Both the position numbers and the translations under genes were made by a program. This document shows positions 34,988 to 43,300 of a DNA stretch of 58,054 nt, one piece after another. The notes beneath the pieces were generated by a model that worked only from the letters and a program-made list of their open reading frames with translations, did no database searches and was not told the DNA's origin. The first letter of the stretch is position 1. Every line of letters starts with the position of its first letter. The DNA is from Brevibacterium spongiae (GTDB taxonomy: Bacteria; Actinomycetota; Actinomycetes; Actinomycetales; Brevibacteriaceae), in NCBI RefSeq assembly GCF_026168515.1, contig NZ_CP093444.1, positions 1-58,054 on the forward strand. Direction: 5' to 3'.

Positions 34988-35018
34988 ACCCCCGTCCGCC
35001 ACCACGAAAGCAGGATTA

Positions 35019-35321
35019 ATGCCCACCGACGAATGGCTACATTCCGTCCGCAGCCTCACCTCATCCAAGGAACGCCTCATCATCATGCAGTTCCTCAGCC
35101 AACAAGATGCCGGTGTGTTCTCATCGACGATCGCTGAGAAGACTGGAATCAAAGCAACCACGCTCTCCCGGATGCTCCGAGACCTCGAAGACCTCGGATT
35201 CATCCACGGTGACCTCGCCCCAACAGAGCGACGCGGCCGCGCAGTCCGGTACACGCTCAACCCGGCACGGATCCGCACGGTCCTCAAAGACACCGCGAAG
35301 CACCTCAACGTGAAGCTGTAG
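35019..35321 (+). CDS. Winged-helix transcription regulator (MarR/ArsR-like)
   Basis: The 100-residue protein is a single winged helix: LIIMQFLSQQ, then HTH IAEKTGIKATTLSRMLRDLEDLGF, then a wing with ERRGRAVRYTLN. ATG 35019 has AGGA nearby; ATG 34977, overlapping the ATPase stop, is an alternative. It is the last gene of the plus-strand transfer arm and probably regulates it. A strong terminator follows. Confidence 0.75.
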   Translation: MPTDEWLHSVRSLTSSKERLIIMQFLSQQDAGVFSSTIAEKTGIKATTLSRMLRDLEDLGFIHGDLAPTERRGRAVRYTLNPARIRTVLKDTAKHLNVKL

Positions 35322-35340
35322 GCGCAAGGCGGACGCACTA

Positions 35341-35382
35341 GAGCGGGGTCGGACACATCTGCCAATGTGTCCGACCCCGCTC
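35341..35382. terminator. Perfect 18-bp stem terminator
   Basis: GAGCGGGGTCGGACACAT pairs with ATGTGTCCGACCCCGCTC around a 6-nt loop, followed by ATTTT. It closes the plus-strand transfer arm. Confidence 0.8.
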
Positions 35383-35410
35383 ATTTTGCTCGTTGCCACC
35401 ACGCAACACA

Positions 35411-35451
35411 ATCAACTCTAGCGGATCAGTTAATGATCCGCTAGAGTTGAT
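35411..35451. promoter_or_regulatory. Perfect 18-bp inverted repeat, candidate operator
   Basis: ATCAACTCTAGCGGATCA (35411-35428) and its exact complement (35434-35451) flank GTTAA. There is no T run, and it lies 32 bp before the next wHTH gene, so an operator for one of the two adjacent regulators is more likely than a terminator. Confidence 0.55.
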
Positions 35452-35482
35452 CAAGGAGAAACGGCGCACAGATTCAGGCAAG

Positions 35483-35815
35483 ATGGGACACATGCCAAAA
35501 TATGCGCGCCCCGCACACTCAGAGTCAGTGGAGGCTGCCATTGAAGCATTCGGAAACCGCGTCCGTGTCGCGATTCTTGGCGAGTTGCGTCAGCACGGCC
35601 CCGCCACGCGCGGAGAGCTTGCCGCTCGAATCGACTCAGCAGAAAAGACAGTCCAAACGCATCTGCGGACCCTCGAACGGCTCGGTCTCGTCCGTTCTGA
35701 CCCACCCCCAGAAACGCGTAAAAGTGGCCAACGCGTGCGCTACTCCGCCAACAGCCCCGAAATCGACGTACGCCTGGAAGTCCTCGTGGCGGCTGTGCGA
35801 GGACAAGCGAACTGA
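35483..35815 (+). CDS. ArsR-like winged-helix regulator
   Basis: This is about 110 residues: FGNRVRVAILGELRQHG, an HTH with TRGELAARIDSAEKTVQTHLRTLERLGLV and a wing SGQRVRYSAN. ATG 35483 or 35492 could be used; neither has a strong ribosome site. It sits between the palindromes at 35341-35451 and the RHH-like gene, and is probably a plasmid copy-number or transfer regulator. It is similar in layout, but not closely in sequence, to the regulator at 35019. Confidence 0.7.
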   Translation: MGHMPKYARPAHSESVEAAIEAFGNRVRVAILGELRQHGPATRGELAARIDSAEKTVQTHLRTLERLGLVRSDPPPETRKSGQRVRYSANSPEIDVRLEVLVAAVRGQAN

Positions 35816-35891
35816 TCCGGGTTTCCAGACCCATTCCGAGGCTCGGCGTGTCACACCGCTCGCGCTAGCGCTAGATACTACTGTGATCGTT

Positions 35892-36152
35892 ATGGGAACC
35901 TTGCGGAATCAGAAAATGCCCGCACTGCGCAACGAACGTGGTGTTGCAAAGCACTGGCCCGTAGCGAGCCATCGAGTTGACCCCGACCTCAAGGCGATCA
36001 TCGAGCGCACAGCCACGCGGCTGGACTGCTCACAGGCCGTTGCCTTGAACCTCATTCTTGACCACATCGAACTCACCGTTGACGGTGTACCGACGTGGGT
36101 CGAGCAAGAGCACCCGGCGGAGGAGGCGTTTCCCCTAGACAACATCGCCTGA
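35892..36152 (+). CDS. Small ribbon-helix-helix-like protein
   Basis: The 86-residue protein has a basic N-terminus, VASHRVDPDLKAIIERTATRLDCSQAVALNLILDHI (RHH-like strand and two helices) and an acidic tail. CGCTAGCGCTAG just upstream (about 35868-35880) could be its operator. No ribosome site is visible before the ATG at 35892, so it may be leaderless from a TAGATA-like -10. It ends at a strong terminator. Confidence 0.6.
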   Translation: MGTLRNQKMPALRNERGVAKHWPVASHRVDPDLKAIIERTATRLDCSQAVALNLILDHIELTVDGVPTWVEQEHPAEEAFPLDNIA

Positions 36153-36157
36153 CACAC

Positions 36158-36192
36158 AAAAAAAGCCACCCGTTGGCGCGGGCGGCTTTTTC
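36158..36192 (+). terminator. Rho-independent terminator
   Basis: AAAAAGCCACCCG pairs with CGGGCGGCTTTTT with one mismatch and a 6-nt loop, ending in a T run. It follows the RHH-like gene by 8 bp and has A/T runs on both sides, so it could work in both directions. Confidence 0.85.
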
Positions 36193-36245
36193 TAAGTAAA
36201 TAACCGATCGAGTTGGCGCTCGATTGAATCCGAAAGGACTCGTTC

Positions 36246-37490
36246 TTGATCCAAAAGACGAGTTCAGGATACCCCACACCCGAAACCAGAAGCAATGGTG
36301 TCGGCGCGTGTCCTGATAAAACTCACACCACTGAGGGTGCAACAGCCCTGCAGATTCGTCCAGACTGGCGCACGAACCCCTCCATGAGGGTCCGGCGTCC
36401 CTCCCGCACACAGGAGACCTCCGCGCTCCATCGCGGTCGCGCTCTCCTGCACATGCAGGCCACCCTCGCGACCTCACAGGCAACATGGTTACGTGCCGTC
36501 GACGAGTGGATCAACGACCTCGATATGCGCTCAGACGGTCGCGAGAACCGCCGCCGGCTCGCGCGTATCATCGGCTTCAACGCCGACTGGAAAACACTGA
36601 CGACGAACACACTCACCTGGGCCACAATCTCCGAACGCACAGGCATGTCCCGCGCCACCGTCGCCCGCCACCTGCTCGCCCTCCACGAAGCCGGCTGGAT
36701 CGGCCGAGTCGCCGCCGGCCGGAGCGCCGCAGCCAAACAGGCCGCCGGCTGGAGAGGCGACGATGCTTTCATCAACGACGCCCCGGTCTACGCACTCACC
36801 CAACCCGTCGACAACACCATTGTGGATATAAATGAGACCCCTCCCACCGTAAGTGGCTATAAGGAATTCCCTGCACGCGCACGCGAGGCAAGAACTCCTA
36901 CAGGAGCCGCTTCGCGGCCCAAATCAACCGAGGCGGCCAACGGCCGCCCGTACACCGTTCCAGCAGATCGGACGTTGCCTCCCTGGCCTGGTCACGTAAC
37001 GCCAGGCAGCAAAGACGAGAGTGTTCTCGCCGCCCGTGAGTGGGCACGTCGAGTCCCAGCCCTCGGAAAGCTCTCAGACAGGCATCTGAGGTTCCTCGCG
37101 AAAGACTTCTTCGCTGTCGGATGGACGGTCCGAGACCTCATTGCAGCGCTCGATGCCCTGCCGGACGGTCGAGCGCAAGGGCAGCTGGTCGATGGTCGTT
37201 GGGTGCCCTATTCGGGAGCCGACGGCATCCCAGCGGCTCGCCTCGGGCATTGGGTGAACTGGCGACTCAACGCTTGGCGAGACAACGGCACAGTCATTGA
37301 GTCGCCTACTCAGAAACGACAGCGCCGAGCGAAGACTGCAAAGGCCCTGCTGGCCGCGCAACAGCGTGCCAGAGAGGAAGAATGGCAGCGGAAGAAGGCC
37401 GAACTTGCCACACCCGAGGGTCAGGCCGAGAAGCAAGCCGCATTGGAGAAGATCCGCCGGCTGAGAAGGCAACGTAAATTCTGTAAGTAG
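36246..37490 (+). CDS. Winged-helix protein, putative replication initiator
   Basis: The 414-residue protein has an HTH at about residues 120-155 (TWATISERTGMSRATVARHLLALHEAGWIG), a variable linker, and a conserved basic C-terminal part with LRFLAKDFFAVGWTVRDL and a Lys/Arg/Gln coiled tail. TTG 36246 is chosen because GAAAGGAC lies 8 bp upstream. An ATCGAG/CTCGAT hairpin at 36207-36224 precedes it. No other Rep candidate is present, and it lies near the par locus. That makes a Rep role the best guess, but no catalytic motif proves it. Confidence 0.45.
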   Translation: MIQKTSSGYPTPETRSNGVGACPDKTHTTEGATALQIRPDWRTNPSMRVRRPSRTQETSALHRGRALLHMQATLATSQATWLRAVDEWINDLDMRSDGRENRRRLARIIGFNADWKTLTTNTLTWATISERTGMSRATVARHLLALHEAGWIGRVAAGRSAAAKQAAGWRGDDAFINDAPVYALTQPVDNTIVDINETPPTVSGYKEFPARAREARTPTGAASRPKSTEAANGRPYTVPADRTLPPWPGHVTPGSKDESVLAAREWARRVPALGKLSDRHLRFLAKDFFAVGWTVRDLIAALDALPDGRAQGQLVDGRWVPYSGADGIPAARLGHWVNWRLNAWRDNGTVIESPTQKRQRRAKTAKALLAAQQRAREEEWQRKKAELATPEGQAEKQAALEKIRRLRRQRKFCK

Positions 37491-37523
37491 ACCATTTCGT
37501 ATCCTCGAAACCGAGAGGCATCC

Positions 37524-38084
37524 ATGCCGACCTACACACTGACCAGCACTCCCCCACCGTCTCCGAGTCCTCCACGGTGCATTATTTCTGCTTCGGTCCC
37601 AGCCCGAACGAAGAATCCCTATCGGAAGTGGCTTTGGGTGGCACCAATTCCAATCCTTCTGACTCCAGTCTGTGCAAGTCTGACCGGCTTACTGATGAAA
37701 GATTCGAACCCGTACTGGGCTTTTGCAGCTGCTGGGGCACTGCTTCTTTTCACATTCTTAGACAACGCGATGCAGGATAAGTGGCTCGCCGGCATCCGTC
37801 GGACCTGGCTGCACCGCTTCACGGATTCCTACATGCCTCTCCTGTTGCTGTTCGCATCCGGCATCATCACCGAAGTCATGAGCGTCTGGGACGTTACAGA
37901 TGGGCAGACGCAGCTCGGCCTTGTCCTCATCGGTGTGCTGACTCTGATTGGTGTCGGGTTCACGATCGCCGAGATGGGAAGCCTCGGCCGCGTGCTTAAG
38001 CCAAAGTTCGTCGAGGAGATGCATGACGAAGTGCGGGAAGTGATCCTTAGCCGCTTGAACATCGTTCCTGCGCCGGCTTCGTGA
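37524..38084 (+). CDS. Four-span membrane protein, hypothetical
   Basis: The 186-residue protein has a Pro/Ser-rich start, four hydrophobic segments (WVAPIPILLTPVCASLTGLL, YWAFAAAGALLLFTFL, YMPLLLLFASGIITEVM and LVLIGVLTLIGVGFTIAEM) and a short cytoplasmic tail. It lies between the putative rep gene and the par locus. The family is not recognised. Confidence 0.6.
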   Translation: MPTYTLTSTPPPSPSPPRCIISASVPARTKNPYRKWLWVAPIPILLTPVCASLTGLLMKDSNPYWAFAAAGALLLFTFLDNAMQDKWLAGIRRTWLHRFTDSYMPLLLLFASGIITEVMSVWDVTDGQTQLGLVLIGVLTLIGVGFTIAEMGSLGRVLKPKFVEEMHDEVREVILSRLNIVPAPAS

Positions 38085-38152
38085 CCATTGCACAGGATGC
38101 GTTAGCCAAGAGACCAAAAGCGACGACGGGAAAGATCCTCAGTCCACCTGGA

Positions 38153-38180
38153 AATATTGCTTGCAATATTGGCGTATTGC
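38153..38180 (+). promoter_or_regulatory. Centromere/operator-like repeats upstream of parA
   Basis: The palindrome AATATTGCTTGCAATATT (38153-38170) is followed by GTATTGC (38174-38180) and TGTATTGTATTA. These TATTGC units lie in the parA promoter and recur after the second par gene (39296-39311). They are likely binding sites for the small par protein and act both as operator and as parS. Confidence 0.6.
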
Positions 38181-38217
38181 TGTATTGTATTATTTACATA
38201 CATAGGAAGGTGACAGC

Positions 38218-39018
38218 ATGACACAAACAATCACGCTGTGGAACGAGACCGGAGGGGTCGGCAAGACCACCTCGGCAGTCTCGCTCGCCATGCTCGGCGC
38301 AATCCGAGGACTGAACACGATCCTTGTCGACCTCGATCCGCGAGCCGCAAGCACCAAGTGGATCGGCGCAGCTCCCAAGGACGAGGGAATGCACGTCGGC
38401 GCGATCCTCGCCGACCCCGCCCCGGAAGGCTGGGGAGAAGAACTCGCACTCCCCACTACGTGGCACGACAATCTCCGGATCATCCCCTCGGACCGATCCG
38501 TTGCCCACAGAGAAGCCGAGCGACCAGACGGTGGTGAGGTGCGCCTGCGCGCTGCCCTCCGTGGCACCACTGCCGATTTCGTCGTCATCGACGCACCCAA
38601 CCGGCAGGGAGGTCTACTGCCCATGAACGCGCTGATGGCCTCCGACGCCGTGATTTACGCTGCCACGGCCAGCGAGGACGGCGTTGACGGCATTGACGGG
38701 GCATCCGAGACGCTTGCGGCTTTTGCGCGATCACAGCAGCTTCGCGGCAGTTCTCTGATTCCTCTGGAGCTGGGAGTCATCCTGACTTCAGTCTCCGACA
38801 CAATCCAACCGAAAGTTGAGAAACGCTCTATCGACTACGTGCTCGAGCAAGGCATCGGCCTCACCCCGTTCGTTCCTAAGAGAGAAGCCGTCCGCCAATC
38901 ACGCTTCAAAGGTGAGTGGTACGGCAGTGCCGGTTACGAGCGCGCCGATATCGTCGTCAACGCATACGATCAATTGCTCACCACGATCCTGGAAAGGACG
39001 CCACACCACGATGACTGA
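38218..39018 (+). CDS. parA: ParA-family partition ATPase
   Basis: The 266-residue ParA/Soj-like Walker ATPase has an unusual Walker A NETGGVGKTTSA at about residues 9-20, VDLDPRAAST (Walker A') and FVVIDAPNRQGG (Walker B). There is no N-terminal HTH, so it is of type Ib and is probably autoregulated by its partner. AGGAAGGTGA precedes the ATG. The stop overlaps the next gene start. Confidence 0.9.
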   Translation: MTQTITLWNETGGVGKTTSAVSLAMLGAIRGLNTILVDLDPRAASTKWIGAAPKDEGMHVGAILADPAPEGWGEELALPTTWHDNLRIIPSDRSVAHREAERPDGGEVRLRAALRGTTADFVVIDAPNRQGGLLPMNALMASDAVIYAATASEDGVDGIDGASETLAAFARSQQLRGSSLIPLELGVILTSVSDTIQPKVEKRSIDYVLEQGIGLTPFVPKREAVRQSRFKGEWYGSAGYERADIVVNAYDQLLTTILERTPHHDD

Positions 39019-39289
39019 CCTCCCGCCCCGCTCCCGCAAAGCACGCCCAGCACCTGCCGAACCTCCGGTCGGCGCAGTCGCTGATGCCCCAGCTCAGCAG
39101 ACGAGCAGCCCCCGACCAAGCGCTAAGCCCACCTACGACATTCCTCATGACCTCGAGTGGACCCAGACGAAGACGACACGGATGACGCGAGACCACGAGG
39201 AACTTCTCAACGAGTTGAAGTTCCGGCATGGGCTCAAGATCCAGGAAGCCATCTGGTACGCACTCGAGAAGACATTCAACAAGCAATAA
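39011..39289 (+). CDS. Small partition DNA-binding protein (ParB/ParR-like, RHH)
   Basis: The 92-residue protein has a disordered Pro/Ala-rich N-terminus and a C-terminal ribbon-helix-helix-like part (KTTRMTRDHEELLNELKFR then IQEAIWYALEKTF). In type Ib par systems the centromere binder has this size and layout. It overlaps parA by 8 bp and is flanked by TATTGC repeats. Confidence 0.75.
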   Translation: MTDLPPRSRKARPAPAEPPVGAVADAPAQQTSSPRPSAKPTYDIPHDLEWTQTKTTRMTRDHEELLNELKFRHGLKIQEAIWYALEKTFNKQ

Positions 39290-39295
39290 AGCTTG

Positions 39296-39311
39296 CAATA
39301 CTGCAGTATTG
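39296..39311. repeat. 16-bp palindrome CAATACTGCAGTATTG, second par site
   Basis: A perfect palindrome 7 bp after the par operon, preceded by CTTG. It shares the TTGCAATA/TATTG core with the repeats before parA. Confidence 0.6.
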
Positions 39312-39324
39312 AAAGGCCGGGACC

Positions 39325-39585
39325 ATGATTGACATCTACAGTCTTCCCAATTGCGCTCAGTGCCGGTCGACGAAGACCGCCATAGCCGGGAGGGGACTGG
39401 TCGAAGGAGAGGACTGGGTCGAACACGACCTGTCCTTGCCTGAGAACGAGTCGGCTCGCGCGTGGGTGATGGAAGACCTGGGTTATAGGCAGGCTCCCAT
39501 TGTCATTATTGATGAGGACAATCACTGGTCTGGATTCAGACCCGACAAGATCGTCAAGCTCCAATCGAAAGGCGCAGACACATGA
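39325..39585 (+). CDS. NrdH/glutaredoxin-like protein with CAQC active site
   Basis: The 86-residue thioredoxin-fold protein has redox motif CAQC at about residues 10-13, QAPIVI with the cis-Pro, and WSGFRPDKI as in NrdH. It shares the fold and C-terminal motif with the protein at 12346 but is clearly divergent, so it is not a recent duplicate. The stop overlaps the next start (ATGA). Its target is unknown because no ribonucleotide reductase gene is present. Confidence 0.82.
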   Translation: MIDIYSLPNCAQCRSTKTAIAGRGLVEGEDWVEHDLSLPENESARAWVMEDLGYRQAPIVIIDEDNHWSGFRPDKIVKLQSKGADT

Positions 39586-40301
39586 CGGACAACCCCGCAG
39601 TTGACGCATACTGGACCGAGTACGAGCGACTCTGGAACCAGACCGTTGATGCTCTTACCGCTGCCGTGCGCCTCGACCACCCCGAACGTAGGCAGCTCGA
39701 TTTTGCCGGTTTCGTGTACTCGGCACTACGGGCAACCCTGGCCAATGTTGGGTCCGTTGATGACACCCTGTCGGCTCTCTCCGAATCGCCGGAAGCGGAC
39801 CAACTCGATGGTCTTCTGCGCAGCTGCGTCGGCACCGACCCTATTGACCCCGACCCTTTCCACTTCGAGCATTACCGTGCCGATCTCGTCCAGTTCCGTA
39901 CTGAACGAGTTATCGTGCCGCTCAACATCGAGCAGCTTGTCGACGATGCCTGGCAAGACTCCCGGGGCGAGGGCAGTCTGCTTCCCTACAGTGAAGCCAC
40001 TATGGGTGCGGAAGACAGTGACGAACAGCGTGAAAGCGTGTATCGCAGGTATGCCGAAAGCTACCGCGCGTATGCTGAACGGTTCGCCGCCGCTGTTCTC
40101 GCCGCCACGTTGAACGTTCCCGGACTGCGGAGTGAACTGGTGAGTGTTCAGGTTGAAGCTGACCCCGACTACAGCTTGGAGAATGGGCATGTCACTAACC
40201 CCATTGAGTACGAGGGGGATGGCCTCGCGTGGCACCTATGGTCCACGGCTTTGGCAAGTGTTGGGATGCCGGCTGTTCCCTCAGACGCCACAGAGATGTG
40301 A
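39582..40301 (+). CDS. Hypothetical acidic protein coupled to the redoxin
   Basis: The 239-residue acidic, mostly helical protein has no membrane segments. It contains RRYAESYRAYAERFAAAVLAATL and a C-terminal EYEGDGLAWHLW stretch. It is not recognised. The ATGA overlap with the redoxin gene implies joint expression, and the DarB-like gene follows within 43 bp. Confidence 0.65.
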   Translation: MTDNPAVDAYWTEYERLWNQTVDALTAAVRLDHPERRQLDFAGFVYSALRATLANVGSVDDTLSALSESPEADQLDGLLRSCVGTDPIDPDPFHFEHYRADLVQFRTERVIVPLNIEQLVDDAWQDSRGEGSLLPYSEATMGAEDSDEQRESVYRRYAESYRAYAERFAAAVLAATLNVPGLRSELVSVQVEADPDYSLENGHVTNPIEYEGDGLAWHLWSTALASVGMPAVPSDATEM

Positions 40302-40343
40302 CGCATACCGCCATGGTTCCCTGTTTCTCGCTAACGTGGGGGC

Positions 40344-43300
40344 ATGGCACGCGGACGTAAAAATACCCCCACAGAGGGCCAGCTAGACATTTTCGACGCG
40401 CTCATGGACATCGAATCCGAGGACCGTGAGCTCACACCAGGAGAGGACCAGTCCAATGAGAACGACGAACGACGTGCAGGAGTACGTGCAGAAGTTCGCT
40501 CCGAAGAAGTACAGCACGATTCAGGACCCGGAGACCTATTTTCATTCCTTGCTCCAGGAGCTGCAGAACGCGGAACTGGATCTGATCGAGGCAATGCCAC
40601 CGGAACCCAAGAGCGAGGATCCGCTGACGATCATCGGTCAGCACCGAGCGAACGTGAACCGGGCAGCCGAGATCGCGTGGCAGGAGATCGTGCTCGACAG
40701 ATTCCCGGCGGAGGTCGACGAGACCGGCCAGCCCCTGGAGAACTGACCCCAGAAGCCACAGAAACATTCGCTGAAAGGCCACAGGAGACCGCAGAAGCGT
40801 TCCGCCTGCAGTCCAGCGACCAGTACGCACCCTCGGGGGCGAAAAGCCGCTACAGGGCCAATATTGAGGCCATCCGCACCGTCCGGACCCTCGAAGCCGA
40901 AGCCCGTCCGGCCACACGCCCTGAGCAGGAAACCCTGGCCGCGTGGTCGTCCTGGGGAGCGGTGGCCGACGTCTTCGACTCCCGGAAAGACAATTGGGCC
41001 GCAGAGCGCGCAGAGTTGCGCGACCTCCTCACCGACGAGGAATACGACGCTGCGCAACGCACCACGATCAACGCCCACTACACCGACCCCCGCCTGGTCA
41101 CGGCCATGTGGGACAGCCTTGAGAAGTTGGGCATCTCCGAGGGCCGTGTCCTCGAGCCAGGCTCCGGCTCCGGTAACTACATCGGCACAGCGCCTGAAGC
41201 AATGACTATGGTCGGGGTCGAACTCGACCCGCTGACAGCCTCCATCGCCCGTCACCTTTACCCTCAAGCTGACGTCCGCACCGAGTCATTCGCTCATACG
41301 CTCATCCGCCCGGGGGAGTACGACGCCGCGATCGGCAACGTCCCGTTTGGTGACATCAAGCTCACTGACCCGACATGGAACCCCGACCGCCGGTTCTCCA
41401 TGCACAACCACTTCATGCGTAAAGCCGCCGGCGGCCTCCACGAGGGCGGCGTCATGGTGATGCTCACCAGCTCCTACTCGATGGACACACAGAACCCGGC
41501 ATTCCGGGCCGAGATGTCGAAAGACACTGACTTCCTCGGGGCCGTCCGGCTTCCGTCGGGATCACATCGACGGACCGCCGGCACCGACGTGGTCACCGAC
41601 GTTCTCGTCTTCCGCAAACGACTCCAGGGCGAAGAACCCACCGCTGAGACCAGGCAATGGGTCAAGACCAGCCACATCGAGGTCACCGACTCACAAGGCA
41701 TCGTGAAGAGTCCCCGGACGAATGACTACTTCATCGCCCACCCAGAGAATGTCCTCGGCGAGTACGGCATCGGCGGACAGTTCTCCAACCAGCTCACGGT
41801 CACCGCGCCCTCACTGGATGACGTTCCCGACCAGCTGCGCGATCGCCTCGACTCCATCATCGGCCACGCCAACGCTCAAGGCAGAGGCTACGTCCCGCTG
41901 AGCACCGAAGCGCAAGCAGAACGTCGCGAAGAACTCGCCCACGCCACGAAGCTCACCGCTGGCACACTCACCGTTGAGAACGGAGAGATCAAGCAGGTCT
42001 CGCCGACCCAGACCCTGCGCCCGTTCGATGTTCCCAAGTCACGGCAGGCGGAACTGAAATCCCTGCTGGGGATCCGCGACGCCATGAGCGCGGTCATCCA
42101 AGACCAGGCCTCAACCGTCGCCGACACCGACGCCTCGATCGAGCTGCGCGAAAACGCCCGTGCCCTCTGGGAAGCTCACGTCGAGAAATACGGGCCGATC
42201 AACCGGTTCACAAGCAAGTGGGTCGAGAAAGAACAGGACAACCCGCTCACCGGCGAGCGGGAGACGGTGCGCGTTGAGAAGCGCACACCGCCCCCGGTCA
42301 ATCGGTTTGCTCGTCGTGACCCGATGTGGTCGCTGGTGGCCGCTACTGAGAACTTCAATGAAGACACCCAAGAGGCCACACCAGCGGATATCCTCACCCG
42401 TCGCACGGTCTCGGTCCATCGGCCCCTGCTCGGCGCTGACACTCCAGAAGAAGCGCTGGCTCTCGTCCTCGACGACACCGGCCGTGCCGACATCGACCAG
42501 GTCGCCGCTCGTCTGGGCACCGATCCCGCTGACGCGCGTACCCAGTTGGGCACACTCGTCTTCGACGATCCCGACTCCGAAGAAATCATCACCCGTGCTG
42601 AGTACCTGTCAGGGCATGTCCGCGACAAGCTCGACCGTGCCTTGGCCAAAGCGGAGGAAGAACCCGACGCTGGCTGGGACGTCAACGTCGCTGCCCTCGA
42701 AGCGGTTATCCCCGAAGACGTCCCCATCGGGGATATCGAAGCGCAGGTCGGGGCCGTGTGGATTCCGGCTGCAGATCACGAACAGTTCCTCCAGGAACTT
42801 ACCGGAGACGTTCACGCCACCGTCGAAAACCATGGCGCCGGCTATTGGACGGTCAAAGGCTCTCGTAACGGACGGGCCGGAGCACGAGCCACCGCCGAAT
42901 GGGGAACAGACCGGCGACCAGCTCATGACCTGTTCGAGTCCCTGGTCTCTGCATCGGAAATCAAGGTTGAAGACACCGTCCATGACGGCTTTGGCAACAA
43001 GAGCCGCGTTCCCAACGAGACTGAAACCCAAGCAGCTAAAGACAAAGCTGACGCGATCGCCGAACGCTTCTCCGAATGGGTGTGGGAAGACACCGACCGA
43101 GCCGAACGCCTCTCGGCCGCCTATAACCGGCAGTTCAACTCCCTCGTCGCCCGCGACTACACCGAAGAAGGCGAACGTCTGACCCTGCCGGGTCTCGCCG
43201 CGGATTTCACCCCAGACCCACACCAGCGCACCGCCGTGGCCCGGATGGTCAACGAACAAGCCGTCGGACTCTTCCACCAAGTCGGAGCCGGCAAAACCGC

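Noticed and set aside
38218..39018. MinD/ParA gene at 33560 as the partition ATPase
   Set aside because: The 38218 protein has the ParA layout, a small DNA-binding partner and flanking repeats; the 33560 protein is overlapped by transfer genes and has a secretion-type architecture.
42160..43182. Plus-strand ORF of 340 residues in another frame of the DarB-like gene
   Set aside because: Ser/Pro/Arg-rich composition typical of an off-frame read; no ribosome site and no coding third-position bias, unlike the embedded ORF at 40456.
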